From: Aeromonas rivipollensis
GTDB taxonomy: Bacteria; Pseudomonadota; Gammaproteobacteria; Enterobacterales; Aeromonadaceae
Direction: 5' to 3'
NCBI RefSeq assembly: GCF_037811135.1
Contig: NZ_CP149130.1
Location: 4,425,001-4,489,000, forward strand
Length of the DNA stretch: 64,000 nucleotides
Under the pieces are notes generated by a model. It was not told where the DNA came from and ran no database searches. It was given only the letters and a program-made list of their open reading frames with translations. Below, piece after piece: positions 37,148 to 46,439 of the stretch. Both the position numbers and the translations under genes were made by a program. Numbering within the stretch: position 1 is the stretch's first letter; each line of letters begins with the position of its first letter.

Positions 37148-38152
37148 TCAGCGCAGGGACTTGACCGAGCGACGAACGATCAGCTCCGGCTGGACCGTCA
37201 TGGACTCGACTTCCAGCTCCTTGTTGCGGATCCGGCTCACCAGTTGCTGCACCGCCAGCAGACCGAGTTCGGCCTTGGGGTGGCGAATGGTGGTGAGCGG
37301 CGGGCTGGAGAAGCGCGCCATCTCCACGTCGTCATAGCCGATCATGGAGATGTCGTCCGGCACCTTGACCCCGGCTTCCCAGGCGGCGCAGATGGCACCG
37401 ATGGCCATGGGATCGTCGAAGGCAAAGACAGCGGTCGGCCGCGGCGTCAGGGCCAGGATCCGCTGCATGGCGTCGTAGCCGCTCTGGCTCTCGTAATCCC
37501 CTTCGAAGATCTGCTCGTCCTTCAGGGTCAGACCCTGCTCGCCCAGGGCATCACGCACCCCGTCCAGCCGCTGCTGGGTGGTCGGCTTGTCGATCTGGCC
37601 GGTGATGCAGACGATCTCGGTGTGACCCTGCTCCAGCAGATGACGCACGGCCAGGCGTGCACCTATGCGGGCGTTGTCGTTGATCACGTTGGCAAAGTCA
37701 CACTCGGTTCCCCAGTCCAGCACCACTTGCGGCACATTCTTGTGGATCCGCAGCATGTCCCGCAGCGGGGTATCGATGTCGGTCCCCAGCACCAGCAAGC
37801 CGTCGACCCGCTTCTCCATCAGCATCCGCAGATAGTGCTGCTGACGGGGGGGCTGGTTCTCGGTGTTGCACAGGATCAGGCTGTAACCCTGTTCGAAGCA
37901 GTAGGCTTCCACCCCTTGCACCACTTCCGCGAAGAAGGGGTTGGCACTGGTGGTGACCAGCATGCCGATGGTCTTGGTCGAGTTGATCTTGAGGCTGCGC
38001 GCTACCGAATTGGGCGCGTAGTTGAGTTCTGCCACCGCCTCAAGCACTTTCTGGGTTGCATCTTCGCTGACCCGACGGGTGTGATTGAGTACATGTGAGA
38101 CGGTGGAGATGGATACGCCTGCCCTGGAGGCGACATCCTTGATAGTGGCCAT
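37148..38152 (-). CDS. LacI-family repressor, RbsR/PurR-like
   Basis: Transcriptional repressor of 334 residues. The N-terminal helix-turn-helix with hinge helix is MATIKDVASRAGVSISTVSH through NYAPNSVARSLK (1-57). The periplasmic-binding-protein-like effector domain follows. The segment TIGMLVTTSANPFFAEVVQG and the CFEQGYSLILCNTE stretch resemble RbsR more than PurR, but no ribose genes are nearby. It is divergent from the livJ promoter region, 435 bases apart, so local control of liv is possible but not shown. A sequence GCGCAAACGG upstream of its start resembles LacI-family half-operators. Confidence 0.82.
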   Translation of the reverse strand: MATIKDVASRAGVSISTVSHVLNHTRRVSEDATQKVLEAVAELNYAPNSVARSLKINSTKTIGMLVTTSANPFFAEVVQGVEAYCFEQGYSLILCNTENQPPRQQHYLRMLMEKRVDGLLVLGTDIDTPLRDMLRIHKNVPQVVLDWGTECDFANVINDNARIGARLAVRHLLEQGHTEIVCITGQIDKPTTQQRLDGVRDALGEQGLTLKDEQIFEGDYESQSGYDAMQRILALTPRPTAVFAFDDPMAIGAICAAWEAGVKVPDDISMIGYDDVEMARFSSPPLTTIRHPKAELGLLAVQQLVSRIRNKELEVESMTVQPELIVRRSVKSLR

Positions 38153-38587
38153 CTCTGTCTCCTGAATAACAAAGGCGGAACAGTAGCAGATTTCCCGAAT
38201 AAAGGCTTGGTTTTAACGAGAGCTGCCAGCGAATTGTCAATCTTGGCTAATCTAGGCGGTCATTTCTTTTTGCGCAAACGGAATTTGGTCAAAATGAGAG
38301 CGGACGCAGAATGAAATATCGTCAGTTTTTTACTCTGACTTTTGCCACACACACCCGTTGTTGTGAAGATGTTAATCGACAAAAACAAAATTAAACTCCA
38401 GTAAGGGTAAAATAGCAGGGTGTTTGTTTCATAAAACGGCTTGCCACCCCCGCATGGTTAGTATCTTTAACATCTTGTTATTGCACGGTGAGGAATGATA
38501 GAACCTTATCTATTGCCGGGCTGGCGGGACACAGGCTCGGAATGACACACGGAAAATGAAACAATCCACTGATTAAGGGACGAATCA
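38153..38587. other. Long divergent regulatory region upstream of livJ
   Basis: No gene is seen in these 435 bases. The first part holds GCGCAAACGG (38272-38281), a possible PurR/RbsR-type half-operator. The middle is AT-rich with tracts such as TTTTTTACTCTGAC and AAAAACAAAATTAAA, which suits Lrp-type or nucleoid-protein binding before a branched-chain amino acid operon. A long 5' leader for livJ is likely. None of these sites is proven. Confidence 0.4.
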
Positions 38588-39709
38588 ATGAATAACTTGA
38601 GCAAAATGGCAGTCAGGGCAGTGGTTTCTTTGGCTCTGTTTGGATCAGTCTCCATGGCCAATGCGGCCGATACCATCAAGATCGGCATCGCCGGCCCCCT
38701 GACCGGCCCGGTCGCCCAGTACGGTGACATGCAGTTCACCGGCGGCAAGATGGCGGTCGAGCAGATCAACAAGGCGGGCGGCATCAAGGGCAAACAGATC
38801 GAAGCCGTCATCTATGACGACGCCTGCGATCCCAAGCAGGCCGTGGCCATCGCCAACAAGGTGATCAACGACGGCGTCAAGTTCGTGGTCGGTCACCTCT
38901 GCTCAGACAACACCCTGCCCGCCTCCGACATCTATGAAGATGAAGGGGTGCTGATGGTGACCCCGGCCTCCACCAACCCCAAGATCACCGAGCGTGGCTA
39001 CCAGCTGACCATGCGCACCATTGGCCTGGACAGCGATCAGGGCCCGACCGCCGCCAAGTACATCATCGAGCAGGTCAAACCCCAGCGCGTGGCCGTCATC
39101 CACGACAAGAAGCAGTACGGTGAAGGCATCGCCTCCAGCGTCAAGGCGGCGCTGGACAAGGCTGGCGTCAAGGTAGTGGCCTTTGAAGGCATCACCGCCG
39201 GGGACAAGGACTTCTCCGCCCTGATCGCCAAGCTGCAGAAAGAGAACGTGGACTTCGTCTACTACGGCGGCTACCACCCGGAGCTGGGTCTGATCCTGCG
39301 CCAGGCTGGCGAGAAGGGCCTGAAGGCCAAGTTCATGGGTCCGGAAGGTGTGGGTAACAAGGACATCTCCGCCATCGGCGGCCCGGCGTCCGAAGGCCTG
39401 CTGGTGACCCTGCCGAACAAGTACGATCTGCTGCCAGCCAACGCCTCCATCGTGGAAGCCTTCAAGGCCAAGGGTCAGGACTCCTCGGGTCCCTTCGTCT
39501 GGACCACCTACGCCGCGGTGCAAACCCTGGCGGCCGGTATCGCCAAGGCGGGCGAAGATGATCCCGCTGCCGTGGCTGCCGCCATCAAGGCTGCACCGAT
39601 CGACACCGTCATGGGCCCCCTGAGCTGGGCACCGAACGGTGACCTCAAAGGCTTCGAATTCGGTGTCTTCCAATGGCACGCCGACGGTACCTCCACTCAA
39701 GTCAAATAA
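38588..39709 (+). CDS. livJ: Branched-chain amino acid ABC transporter binding protein
   Basis: Periplasmic binding protein of 373 residues for leucine, isoleucine and valine. A Sec signal peptide (about 1-26, ending SMANA) precedes the mature start [20 protein letters not shown]. The ligand-contact segments [20 protein letters not shown] (near 100) and [14 protein letters not shown] (near 120) are typical of LivJ/LivK. It is first of the five-gene livJHMGF transporter operon on the plus strand. E. coli has two such proteins (LivJ and LivK); here only one is present, so its specificity between the two is unresolved. Confidence 0.93.
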   Translation: MNNLSKMAVRAVVSLALFGSVSMANAADTIKIGIAGPLTGPVAQYGDMQFTGGKMAVEQINKAGGIKGKQIEAVIYDDACDPKQAVAIANKVINDGVKFVVGHLCSDNTLPASDIYEDEGVLMVTPASTNPKITERGYQLTMRTIGLDSDQGPTAAKYIIEQVKPQRVAVIHDKKQYGEGIASSVKAALDKAGVKVVAFEGITAGDKDFSALIAKLQKENVDFVYYGGYHPELGLILRQAGEKGLKAKFMGPEGVGNKDISAIGGPASEGLLVTLPNKYDLLPANASIVEAFKAKGQDSSGPFVWTTYAAVQTLAAGIAKAGEDDPAAVAAAIKAAPIDTVMGPLSWAPNGDLKGFEFGVFQWHADGTSTQVK

Positions 39710-39773
39710 TCTGCCGGTCGGGGTGACATGAGTCACCCCTCCTTTCTTTGCGGGCAAGTACAGGGAACGCGGT

Positions 39774-40700
39774 ATGTCCGAACACCTTCTTTATCTGGTT
39801 CAGCAGCTGCTGAACGGATTGACCATAGGCAGCACCTATGCGTTGATCGCCATCGGCTACACCATGGTCTACGGCATCATAGGCATGATCAACTTCGCCC
39901 ACGGCGAGGTCTACATGATCGGCTCCTATGTCGCCTTCATGGTGATGGCCGGGCTCATGATGATGGGCATCGACAGCACAGTGCTGCTGCTGGGCGGCGC
40001 CTTTCTGATCAGTATCCTCATCACCGGCAGCTATGGCTGGACCATAGAGCGGGTCGCCTATCGCCCGCTGCGGGGCGGCAATCGCCTCATTCCCCTCATC
40101 TCCGCCATCGGCATGTCGATCTTCTTGCAGAACATGATGCGGATGGCACAGGGCTCGCGCGATATCGCCATGCCCACCCTGATCTCCGGGGGCTGGACCC
40201 TGGGCGGTGAGGACGGCTTCCAGGCCAGCCTCTCCTACATGCAACTCATCATCTTCGTGGTGACCTTCATCACCATGCTGGCGCTGACCCAGTTCATCAA
40301 CCGCTCCCGCATGGGCCGCGCCTGTCGCGCCTGTTCGGAAGACATCAAGATGGCCAACCTGCTGGGCATAGACACCCACGTGGTCATCTCCATCACCTTC
40401 GTGCTGGGGGCCGCCCTGGCCGCCATCGCGGGCGTGCTGCTCGGCATGTATTACGGCGTCATCAACCCCTACCTCGGCTTTATGGCCGGTCTCAAGGCGT
40501 TTACGGCAGCGGTATTGGGCGGCATCGGCAGCATTCCTGGCGCCGTGATCGGCGGCCTGCTGCTCGGCGTGGTCGAGGCGCTCACCGCCGGTTACCTCAG
40601 CACCGAGTACAAGGATGTGATGGCCTTCGCCCTGCTCATCTTCGTGTTGCTCTTCATGCCCACCGGCATTCTCGGCCGTCCGGAAGTGGAGAAAGTCTGA
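39774..40700 (+). CDS. livH: Branched-chain amino acid permease LivH
   Basis: Inner-membrane permease subunit of 308 residues (308 in E. coli) with about eight membrane helices. The N-terminal [20 protein letters not shown] and the cytoplasmic ABC-contact loop [19 protein letters not shown] (near 180) are characteristic. It forms a heterodimer with LivM. Its stop codon overlaps the livM start by one base (TGATG), giving coupled translation. Confidence 0.95.
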   Translation: MSEHLLYLVQQLLNGLTIGSTYALIAIGYTMVYGIIGMINFAHGEVYMIGSYVAFMVMAGLMMMGIDSTVLLLGGAFLISILITGSYGWTIERVAYRPLRGGNRLIPLISAIGMSIFLQNMMRMAQGSRDIAMPTLISGGWTLGGEDGFQASLSYMQLIIFVVTFITMLALTQFINRSRMGRACRACSEDIKMANLLGIDTHVVISITFVLGAALAAIAGVLLGMYYGVINPYLGFMAGLKAFTAAVLGGIGSIPGAVIGGLLLGVVEALTAGYLSTEYKDVMAFALLIFVLLFMPTGILGRPEVEKV

Positions 40701-41968
40701 TGAAACGTCAATTTATCCATGCCTGCATCGCCAGCCTGATGCTGCTGGTGCTCTCCTTCTGGCTGCTCGGCTTCAAGCTGGAGACCGATGGCTCCAGCCT
40801 GCTGGTGGTGAGCCGGCTCGATGTCTCCCTGGCCTGGCTGCTGGGGGGCGCCACCATCGTCTTCTGGTTCCAGATGCTGCGCGGCCAGATCAGTCGCCTG
40901 TTCCAGGCCTCCATCAGCGGCTTCTCGGTCGGCTTCACCAAGCTGGTGCTGCCGAGCCCGGAGGAGGCGCCCAAGCTCTACAACCTCACCGCCATCCTGG
41001 TGCTGTTGTTTGCAATCAGCTGGCCCTTCATGGCGTCCCGCGGTGCCATCGATCTCGCCACCCTGGCGCTGATCTACATCATGCTGGGGCTGGGGCTGAA
41101 CGTGGTGGTGGGCCTCGCCGGCCTGCTGGATCTCGGTTACGTCGGCTTCTACGCGGTCGGAGCCTACAGCTACGCCCTGCTCAACACCTACTTCGGCCTG
41201 AGCTTCTGGGAGTGTCTACCCATCGCCGGCCTGATGGCGGCCACCTTCGGCTTCCTGCTCGGCTTCCCGGTGCTGCGGCTGCGGGGGGACTATCTGGCCA
41301 TAGTCACCCTGGGCTTTGGCGAGATCATCCGCATCCTGCTCAACAACATGACCACCCTGACCGGCGGCCCGAACGGGATCTCCGGCATTCCCAAGCCGAC
41401 TCTGGGTGGCCTGGAGTTCAACCGCACCGTCAAGGACGGGGGCTTTGGCACCTTCCACGACTTCTTCGGCATCGCCTACAACGCCAACCACAAGGTGATC
41501 TTCCTCTACCTGATGGCGCTGGTGCTGGTGGTGGCGACCCTGTTCGTCATCAACCGCCTGCTGCGCATGCCGCTGGGCCGCGCCTGGGAAGCGCTGCGGG
41601 AAGACGAGATCGCCTGCAAGTCCCTGGGGCTCAACCCCACCATCATCAAGCTGACCGCCTTCACCATAGGCGCCTGCTTCGCGGGCTTCGCGGGCAGCTT
41701 CTTCGCCTCGCGCCAGGGCTTCATCAGCCCGGAGTCTTTCGTCTTCATCGAATCGGCCATCGTCCTCGCGATCGTGGTGCTGGGGGGCATGGGCTCCCAG
41801 ATCGGGGTGGTGCTGGCAGCCATCGTCATGACGGTGTTGCCGGAGCTGGCCCGCGAATTCAACGAGTACCGCATGCTGATGTTCGGTCTCTTGATGGTGT
41901 TCATGATGATCTGGCGGCCGCAGGGACTGCTGCCCATGAGCCGACCCCATATGGAGCTGCGCAAATGA
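40700..41968 (+). CDS. livM: Branched-chain amino acid permease LivM
   Basis: Second permease subunit, 422 residues (425 in E. coli). It has a long N-terminal extension with extra helices before the conserved permease core [21 protein letters not shown] (near 130). The cytoplasmic contact loop [20 protein letters not shown] is near 293-313. It overlaps livH at its start and livG at its end (ATGA), so the membrane and ATPase subunits are translated in a coupled series. Confidence 0.95.
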   Translation: MKRQFIHACIASLMLLVLSFWLLGFKLETDGSSLLVVSRLDVSLAWLLGGATIVFWFQMLRGQISRLFQASISGFSVGFTKLVLPSPEEAPKLYNLTAILVLLFAISWPFMASRGAIDLATLALIYIMLGLGLNVVVGLAGLLDLGYVGFYAVGAYSYALLNTYFGLSFWECLPIAGLMAATFGFLLGFPVLRLRGDYLAIVTLGFGEIIRILLNNMTTLTGGPNGISGIPKPTLGGLEFNRTVKDGGFGTFHDFFGIAYNANHKVIFLYLMALVLVVATLFVINRLLRMPLGRAWEALREDEIACKSLGLNPTIIKLTAFTIGACFAGFAGSFFASRQGFISPESFVFIESAIVLAIVVLGGMGSQIGVVLAAIVMTVLPELAREFNEYRMLMFGLLMVFMMIWRPQGLLPMSRPHMELRK

Positions 41969-42750
41969 GCAAGCTGAACAATACCAACACCAAATTGCTC
42001 GACGTCTCTGACCTGTCGATGCGCTTCGGCGGCCTGCTGGCGGTCAACGGCGTCAAGCTGGACGTGGACAAGGGCGAGGTGATCTCCATCATTGGCCCCA
42101 ACGGGGCGGGCAAGACCACCATCTTCAACTGCCTGACTGGCTTCTACCGTCCGACCGGCGGCACCATCCGCTACCGTGGCGAGGAGATCCAGGGACTGCC
42201 CGGCCACCTCATCGCCCGCAAGGGCATAGTGCGCACCTTCCAGCACGTGCGCCTGTTCAAGGAGATGACGGCGGTGGAGAACCTGCTGGTGGCCCAGCAC
42301 AGGCATCTCAACACCGGCTTCATCGCCGGTCTGTTCAAGACCCCGGCCTTCCGCCGCGCCGAGAAAGAGGGGCTGGAGCAGTCCGCCTTCTGGCTGGAGA
42401 AGGTGGGTCTCAAGGATCTCGCCAACCGCCCCGCCGGCAACCTGGCCTACGGTCAGCAGCGTCGCCTCGAAATCGCTCGCTGCATGGCGACCCGGCCCGA
42501 GCTGCTGATGCTGGATGAGCCGGCCGCCGGCCTCAACCCGCACGAGACCGACGAGCTCAACGACCTCATCTCCAACCTGAGGGACGAGTTCGGGGTGTCA
42601 GTGTTGTTGATAGAGCACGATATGAAGCTGGTGATGGAGATCTCCAACCGCATCTTCGTGGTGAATCAGGGCACCCCGCTGGCCCATGGCAAACCGATCG
42701 ATATCCGCAACAACCCGGCCGTGATCAAGGCCTATCTGGGCGAGTCGTAA
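41965..42750 (+). CDS. livG: Branched-chain amino acid ABC transporter ATPase LivG
   Basis: Cytoplasmic ATPase of 261 residues (255 in E. coli). Walker A is GPNGAGKTT (near 42), the LivG-type signature is [20 protein letters not shown] and Walker B is [13 protein letters not shown] (near 178-190). The switch His is in [12 protein letters not shown] start at the ATG at 41965, which overlaps the livM stop; the long upstream frame is a shadow within livM. It pairs with LivF. Confidence 0.95.
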   Translation: MSKLNNTNTKLLDVSDLSMRFGGLLAVNGVKLDVDKGEVISIIGPNGAGKTTIFNCLTGFYRPTGGTIRYRGEEIQGLPGHLIARKGIVRTFQHVRLFKEMTAVENLLVAQHRHLNTGFIAGLFKTPAFRRAEKEGLEQSAFWLEKVGLKDLANRPAGNLAYGQQRRLEIARCMATRPELLMLDEPAAGLNPHETDELNDLISNLRDEFGVSVLLIEHDMKLVMEISNRIFVVNQGTPLAHGKPIDIRNNPAVIKAYLGES

Positions 42751-42760
42751 GGAAATCAAG

Positions 42761-43462
42761 ATGTTAGAACTTCGCAACGTATCGACCCACTACGGCAAGA
42801 TCCAGGCGCTGCACGACGTCAGCGTCGAGATAAAAGAGGGGGAAATCGTCACCCTGATCGGCGCCAACGGCGCCGGCAAGACCACCTTGCTGATGACGCT
42901 CTGCGGCGAACCCAAGCCCAGCAGCGGCAGCATCTGGTTCGAGGGGGAGCAGATAGACTCCCTCAGCACCGCCCGCATCATGCGCAAGGACATCGCAGTG
43001 GTGCCTGAGGGGCGCCGCATCTTCGCCCGCCTGACGGTGCAGGAGAACCTGCTGATGGGGGCCTTCTTCGTCGACAAGGCGGAGCAACCGGCCCTGCTGG
43101 ATCAGGTGTTCACTCTGTTCCCCCGGTTGCACGAGCGGCTGGAGCAGCGGGCGGGGACCATGTCCGGCGGCGAACAGCAGATGCTGGCCATAGGCCGGGC
43201 CCTGATGAGCAAGCCGCGCCTGCTGCTGCTGGACGAACCCTCTCTGGGGCTGGCCCCCATCATCATCCAGCAGATCTTCGACACCATAGAGCAGCTGCGC
43301 CAGAAGGGGATGACCATCTTCCTGGTGGAGCAGAACGCCAACCAGGCGCTCAAGCTGGCGGATCGGGGCTATGTGCTGGAAAACGGCCGGGTGGTGCTGC
43401 AAGACACGGGGGCGGCCCTGCTCGCCAACCCGGCAGTGCGCCAGGCCTATCTCGGCGGCTGA
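42761..43462 (+). CDS. livF: Branched-chain amino acid ABC transporter ATPase LivF
   Basis: ATPase subunit of 233 residues (237 in E. coli). Walker A is GANGAGKTT (near 37), the signature MSGGEQQMLAIGRALMSKP is near 133 and Walker B is LLLLDEPSLGLAP. It completes the LivJHMGF importer. It is separated from livG by 10 bases and followed 2 bases later by an AraC-family gene, so that regulator may be cotranscribed. Confidence 0.95.
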   Translation: MLELRNVSTHYGKIQALHDVSVEIKEGEIVTLIGANGAGKTTLLMTLCGEPKPSSGSIWFEGEQIDSLSTARIMRKDIAVVPEGRRIFARLTVQENLLMGAFFVDKAEQPALLDQVFTLFPRLHERLEQRAGTMSGGEQQMLAIGRALMSKPRLLLLDEPSLGLAPIIIQQIFDTIEQLRQKGMTIFLVEQNANQALKLADRGYVLENGRVVLQDTGAALLANPAVRQAYLGG

Positions 43463-43464
43463 TC

Positions 43465-44310
43465 ATGAGCAGGACAGAGGCAGGGCCGGACAGACACAGC
43501 TTCTGGCACGACCCTGCCCTGCCCTTCATCGAGGCGCGGGCGGTGCAGGATGGCCGCCACGTCTGCTACGACAAGCACAGCCACGCCCACTTCTCCATCG
43601 GCGCCATCACCGGCGGCCACAGTCACTACCTCAACCAGCGCAGCAGGCAGGAGGTCGGCCCCGGTTCCCTGGTGCTGATGAACCCGGAAGAGGTGCACGC
43701 CTGCAATCCCATCGCCGACCAGCCCTGGTCCTATCTGATGTTCTACCTCGATACCGACTGGCTGCGCAGCCAGCAGCAGGAGGCCGGCCTCGGCAGCGAG
43801 TTTAGGCCCTTCGACATGACGGCGAGCCGGGATCCCTTGCTGTACCACGGCTTGCAGCACCTCCATCACCAGTTGTTGCAGGCGCCGGATCCCTTGGCCC
43901 GCGAGGTGGCCTGCCACCTGTTCAGTCGCCAGTTGCTGGCCAGGCTGACCCCGGCACGCTGGGATGATCGCCCGCCCCAGCACCTGCAGCGGGCCGCCGA
44001 GCTGATGCAGGACGACTGCGCCAGCCCCCTCAGCCTGTCACAACTGAGCGCCGTGGCCGGGCTCACCCCCTCCCACTTCGTGCGTGCCTTCAGCCACTAT
44101 TACGGCATGACCCCCCACGCCTACCTGCTCGATCAACGCATCCGCCACGCCCGCACCCTGCTCAGGCAGGGGCAGCCCCTGGCCGAGGTCGCCCTGGCCA
44201 GCGGCTTCGCGGATCAGGCCCACTTCCAGCGCCAGTTCAAACGCCGGGTCGCCGCCACCCCGGGCCAGTACAGGACCCAGCTCGCCCGTCAGGCTGAACG
44301 CACCAGATAG
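43465..44310 (+). CDS. AraC-family transcriptional regulator
   Basis: Regulator of 281 residues. The N-terminal cupin-like ligand domain includes YDKHSHAHFSIGAITGGHSHY (near 33-53) and LVLMNPEEVHACNPI. The C-terminal domain has two helix-turn-helix units (about 180-275), ending PLAEVALASGFADQAHFQRQFKRRVAATPGQYR. This subgroup is often found beside LysE-type exporters, and here a LysE-family gene converges with it, overlapping by 22 bases at the 3' ends. It starts 2 bases after livF, so it may also be read from the liv transcript, linking import and export of amino acids. Confidence 0.86.
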   Translation: MSRTEAGPDRHSFWHDPALPFIEARAVQDGRHVCYDKHSHAHFSIGAITGGHSHYLNQRSRQEVGPGSLVLMNPEEVHACNPIADQPWSYLMFYLDTDWLRSQQQEAGLGSEFRPFDMTASRDPLLYHGLQHLHHQLLQAPDPLAREVACHLFSRQLLARLTPARWDDRPPQHLQRAAELMQDDCASPLSLSQLSAVAGLTPSHFVRAFSHYYGMTPHAYLLDQRIRHARTLLRQGQPLAEVALASGFADQAHFQRQFKRRVAATPGQYRTQLARQAERTR

Positions 44311-44882
44311 GCGGCGCTGAGCAGCAGCAAGAGCGCCATGGCCCGGTTGAACCAGCGCAGTCGGCGAGGCACCAGCAGCAACCCCTGCATGCAACTGCCG
44401 GCATAGGCCCAGCAGGCGATGGAGCCGAGGCAGATCACCAGATAGACAGAGGTAAAGAGGGCGATCTGCCCCAGCCCGCCCGCGACCCCGTAGGCCCCCA
44501 TCCCCATGCTGGCCGCCAGCCAGGCCTTGGGGTTGAGCCACTGCATCAGCGCCCCGTACCAGAAGGCGGGTGGCGCCCCCTCGACCCGCTCCAGTTGCCC
44601 CCTGTCCACCAGCAGCTGCCAGGCCATGTAACAGAGAAAGAGCACGCCGCCCCAGTGGATGGCGCCCGCCGCGACCGGCCAGCGGGACAGGGCACCGCCG
44701 AGGCCCAGCCCCATCAGCAGGAGCAGCAGGATGAAGCCCAGGGTCGCCCCCACCACGTGGCGCAGACTGGCCGGAAAGCCATAACGAGCGCCGGTGCCGA
44801 GGGCGACCAGGTTGACCGGACCGGGGGAGATGGACATGGCCAGGGCAAACCCGGACATGGACAACAACAGACTGATTTCCAT
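44289..44882 (-). CDS. LysE/RhtB-family amino acid exporter
   Basis: Inner-membrane exporter of 197 residues with about five or six membrane helices. The N-terminal family signature is FALAMSISPGPVNLVALGTGARYGF (residues 12-36), and WGGVLFLCYMAWQLL lies near 77. The substrate of the family is an amino acid or a derivative. Its 3' end overlaps the convergent AraC-family gene by 22 bases, a common regulator-exporter pairing. The exported compound cannot be deduced. Confidence 0.85.
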   Translation of the reverse strand: MEISLLLSMSGFALAMSISPGPVNLVALGTGARYGFPASLRHVVGATLGFILLLLLMGLGLGGALSRWPVAAGAIHWGGVLFLCYMAWQLLVDRGQLERVEGAPPAFWYGALMQWLNPKAWLAASMGMGAYGVAGGLGQIALFTSVYLVICLGSIACWAYAGSCMQGLLLVPRRLRWFNRAMALLLLLSAAYLVRSA

Positions 44883-45049
44883 GGATGATGCTCACGCAAA
44901 GGATTGAGCCACCAGCCTATCCGGCCCGCTCGGGCCGATATTGAAGGAAATTGCGATCCCGCGGCACATGGCAAGGCACATTGTGGACTTAGCGCTAGCC
45001 ACGGCTTGCGGTAAACTGGCCCTCAATCATCTATTTGCAGGACATCTCA

Positions 45050-45373
45050 ATGGACCAGTTTGCCCATATCAGCGCCCAGGATGCCCACCAGAAGCTGGAG
45101 GCCGGTGAGGCCCGTCTCGTGGACATTCGCGATCCCCAATCCTTCGAGACGGCCCACGCGGTCGGCGCCTTCCACCTCACCAACGGTTCCCTGGTTCGCT
45201 TCATGAACGAGGTGGACTTCGATACCCCGGTGATAGTGATGTGCTATCACGGCAACAGCAGCCAGGGCGCCGCCCAGTACCTGCTGCAACAGGGCTATGA
45301 CGCCGTCTACAGCCTGGACGGCGGCTTCGAGGCCTGGCGCAGGGAGTTCCCGATCCAGGCAGGCGACGCATGA
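45050..45373 (+). CDS. glpE: Thiosulfate sulfurtransferase GlpE
   Basis: Single-domain rhodanese of 107 residues (108 in E. coli) that moves sulfane sulfur from thiosulfate to cyanide or thioredoxin in the cytoplasm. The catalytic cysteine loop is [13 protein letters not shown] (Cys65 by family alignment) and the N-terminal [18 protein letters not shown] is typical. The ATG at 45050 gives [12 protein letters not shown]. The stop overlaps the glpG start by four bases, so the two are coupled as in E. coli. Confidence 0.94.
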   Translation: MDQFAHISAQDAHQKLEAGEARLVDIRDPQSFETAHAVGAFHLTNGSLVRFMNEVDFDTPVIVMCYHGNSSQGAAQYLLQQGYDAVYSLDGGFEAWRREFPIQAGDA

Positions 45374-46236
45374 CAGGGACGAGCCACTCCTCCCCGGCCG
45401 GCATGATCCAGCTGCTGGTGCTGGGCGACGCCCGCATGGCCCAGGCGCTGGTGGATTACCTCGCCACCCTCGGCATCCCGTGCGAGCTGACCCAGTCCGA
45501 GCTCGGCGTCTCGGTCTGGCTGGCGGACGAGCTGCGCCTCGCCCAGGCCCAGCAGGAGGTGAAACGCTTCCTGGCCGAGCCCAATCACCCCCGCTACATG
45601 GAGGCCTCCTGGCAATCCGGCCGGGCGGATGCCCGCATCGACTACAGCAAGGGGATGACGGATCCCGTCACCGATTTCCTCCATCAGGCGGGCCCCCTGA
45701 CCCTGGTGGTCATCATCGCCTGCCTGGCCATCTATGCCCTCGACGCCATAGGCCTGCCGATCTTCGACGAGCTGGCGTTCCACCCGACCCTGGCCCAGTT
45801 CACCGACTGGCAGGCCTGGCGCTACGTCACCCCGGCCTTTATCCACTTCTCGGTGCTGCACCTGGTGTTCAACCTGCTGTGGTGGTGGTATCTCGGCGGC
45901 CAGATCGAGCAGCGGCTCGGCAGCGGCAAGCTGTTTATCCTGCTGCTGGTCGGGGCCGCGCTGCCCAATATCGCCGAGTTCTTCGTGAGCGGCCCGCGCT
46001 TTGGCGGCCTCTCCGGGGTGGTCTATGCCCTGCTCGGCTACAGCTGGCTGCGTGCCAGACTGCAACCGGCCTGCGGCCTCACCATGCCGCCGGCCCTGAT
46101 GGGCTTCATGCTGATCTGGCTGGTGCTCGGCTTCTTCGACATGCTCGGCACCCCCACCGCCAACATGGCCCATCTGATCGGTCTGCTGGTCGGCCTGCTG
46201 CAAGGCTGGCTGGACAGACATCACAGACCAGCGTGA
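45370..46236 (+). CDS. glpG: Rhomboid protease GlpG
   Basis: Intramembrane serine protease of 288 residues (276 in E. coli). A cytoplasmic N-terminal domain (1-85) precedes six membrane helices. [22 protein letters not shown] (near 158-178) is the helix 2 signature. The catalytic serine is in [13 protein letters not shown] (near 218) and the catalytic His in [15 protein letters not shown] (near 267). It follows glpE with a 4-base overlap. A diverged extra copy of its last 35 codons lies directly downstream. Confidence 0.94.
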   Translation: MTGTSHSSPAGMIQLLVLGDARMAQALVDYLATLGIPCELTQSELGVSVWLADELRLAQAQQEVKRFLAEPNHPRYMEASWQSGRADARIDYSKGMTDPVTDFLHQAGPLTLVVIIACLAIYALDAIGLPIFDELAFHPTLAQFTDWQAWRYVTPAFIHFSVLHLVFNLLWWWYLGGQIEQRLGSGKLFILLLVGAALPNIAEFFVSGPRFGGLSGVVYALLGYSWLRARLQPACGLTMPPALMGFMLIWLVLGFFDMLGTPTANMAHLIGLLVGLLQGWLDRHHRPA

Positions 46237-46251
46237 GACCTGGTTGTCGGC

Positions 46252-46363
46252 AAGTCTTTCGACCTGCTCGGCAGCCAGAGCGACCGCCAACATGGTCCTT
46301 TGGGCCGGTCTGCTGATCGGCCTGCTGCAAGGCTGGCTGGACAGACACCACAGGCCCGCCTGA
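46252..46363 (+). pseudogene. Remnant copy of the glpG 3' end
   Basis: This segment repeats the end of glpG at a period of 127 bases. The copy reads [20 protein letters not shown] and then RHHRPA-stop, against [20 protein letters not shown] and RHHRPA in the gene. The catalytic His of NMAHL is lost (NMVLW). The start of the match (TTCGAC-TGCTCGGCA) carries an insertion, and the fragment has no start codon. It lies between glpG and the terminator, so it is transcribed as a 3' untranslated region. Confidence 0.85.
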
Positions 46364-46396
46364 CGCACTTCCTAGCAGGCACCATCACCAGAAACG

Positions 46397-46425
46397 AAAA
46401 CGCCGCCCCTAGGGGCGGCGTTTTT
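46397..46425. terminator. Terminator between glpG and the lipase gene
   Basis: AAAACGCCGCCCC, a TA centre and GGGGCGGCGTTTTT form a strong symmetrical hairpin between convergent genes. Confidence 0.9.
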
Positions 46426-46439
46426 ATTGGCCGACAGGC

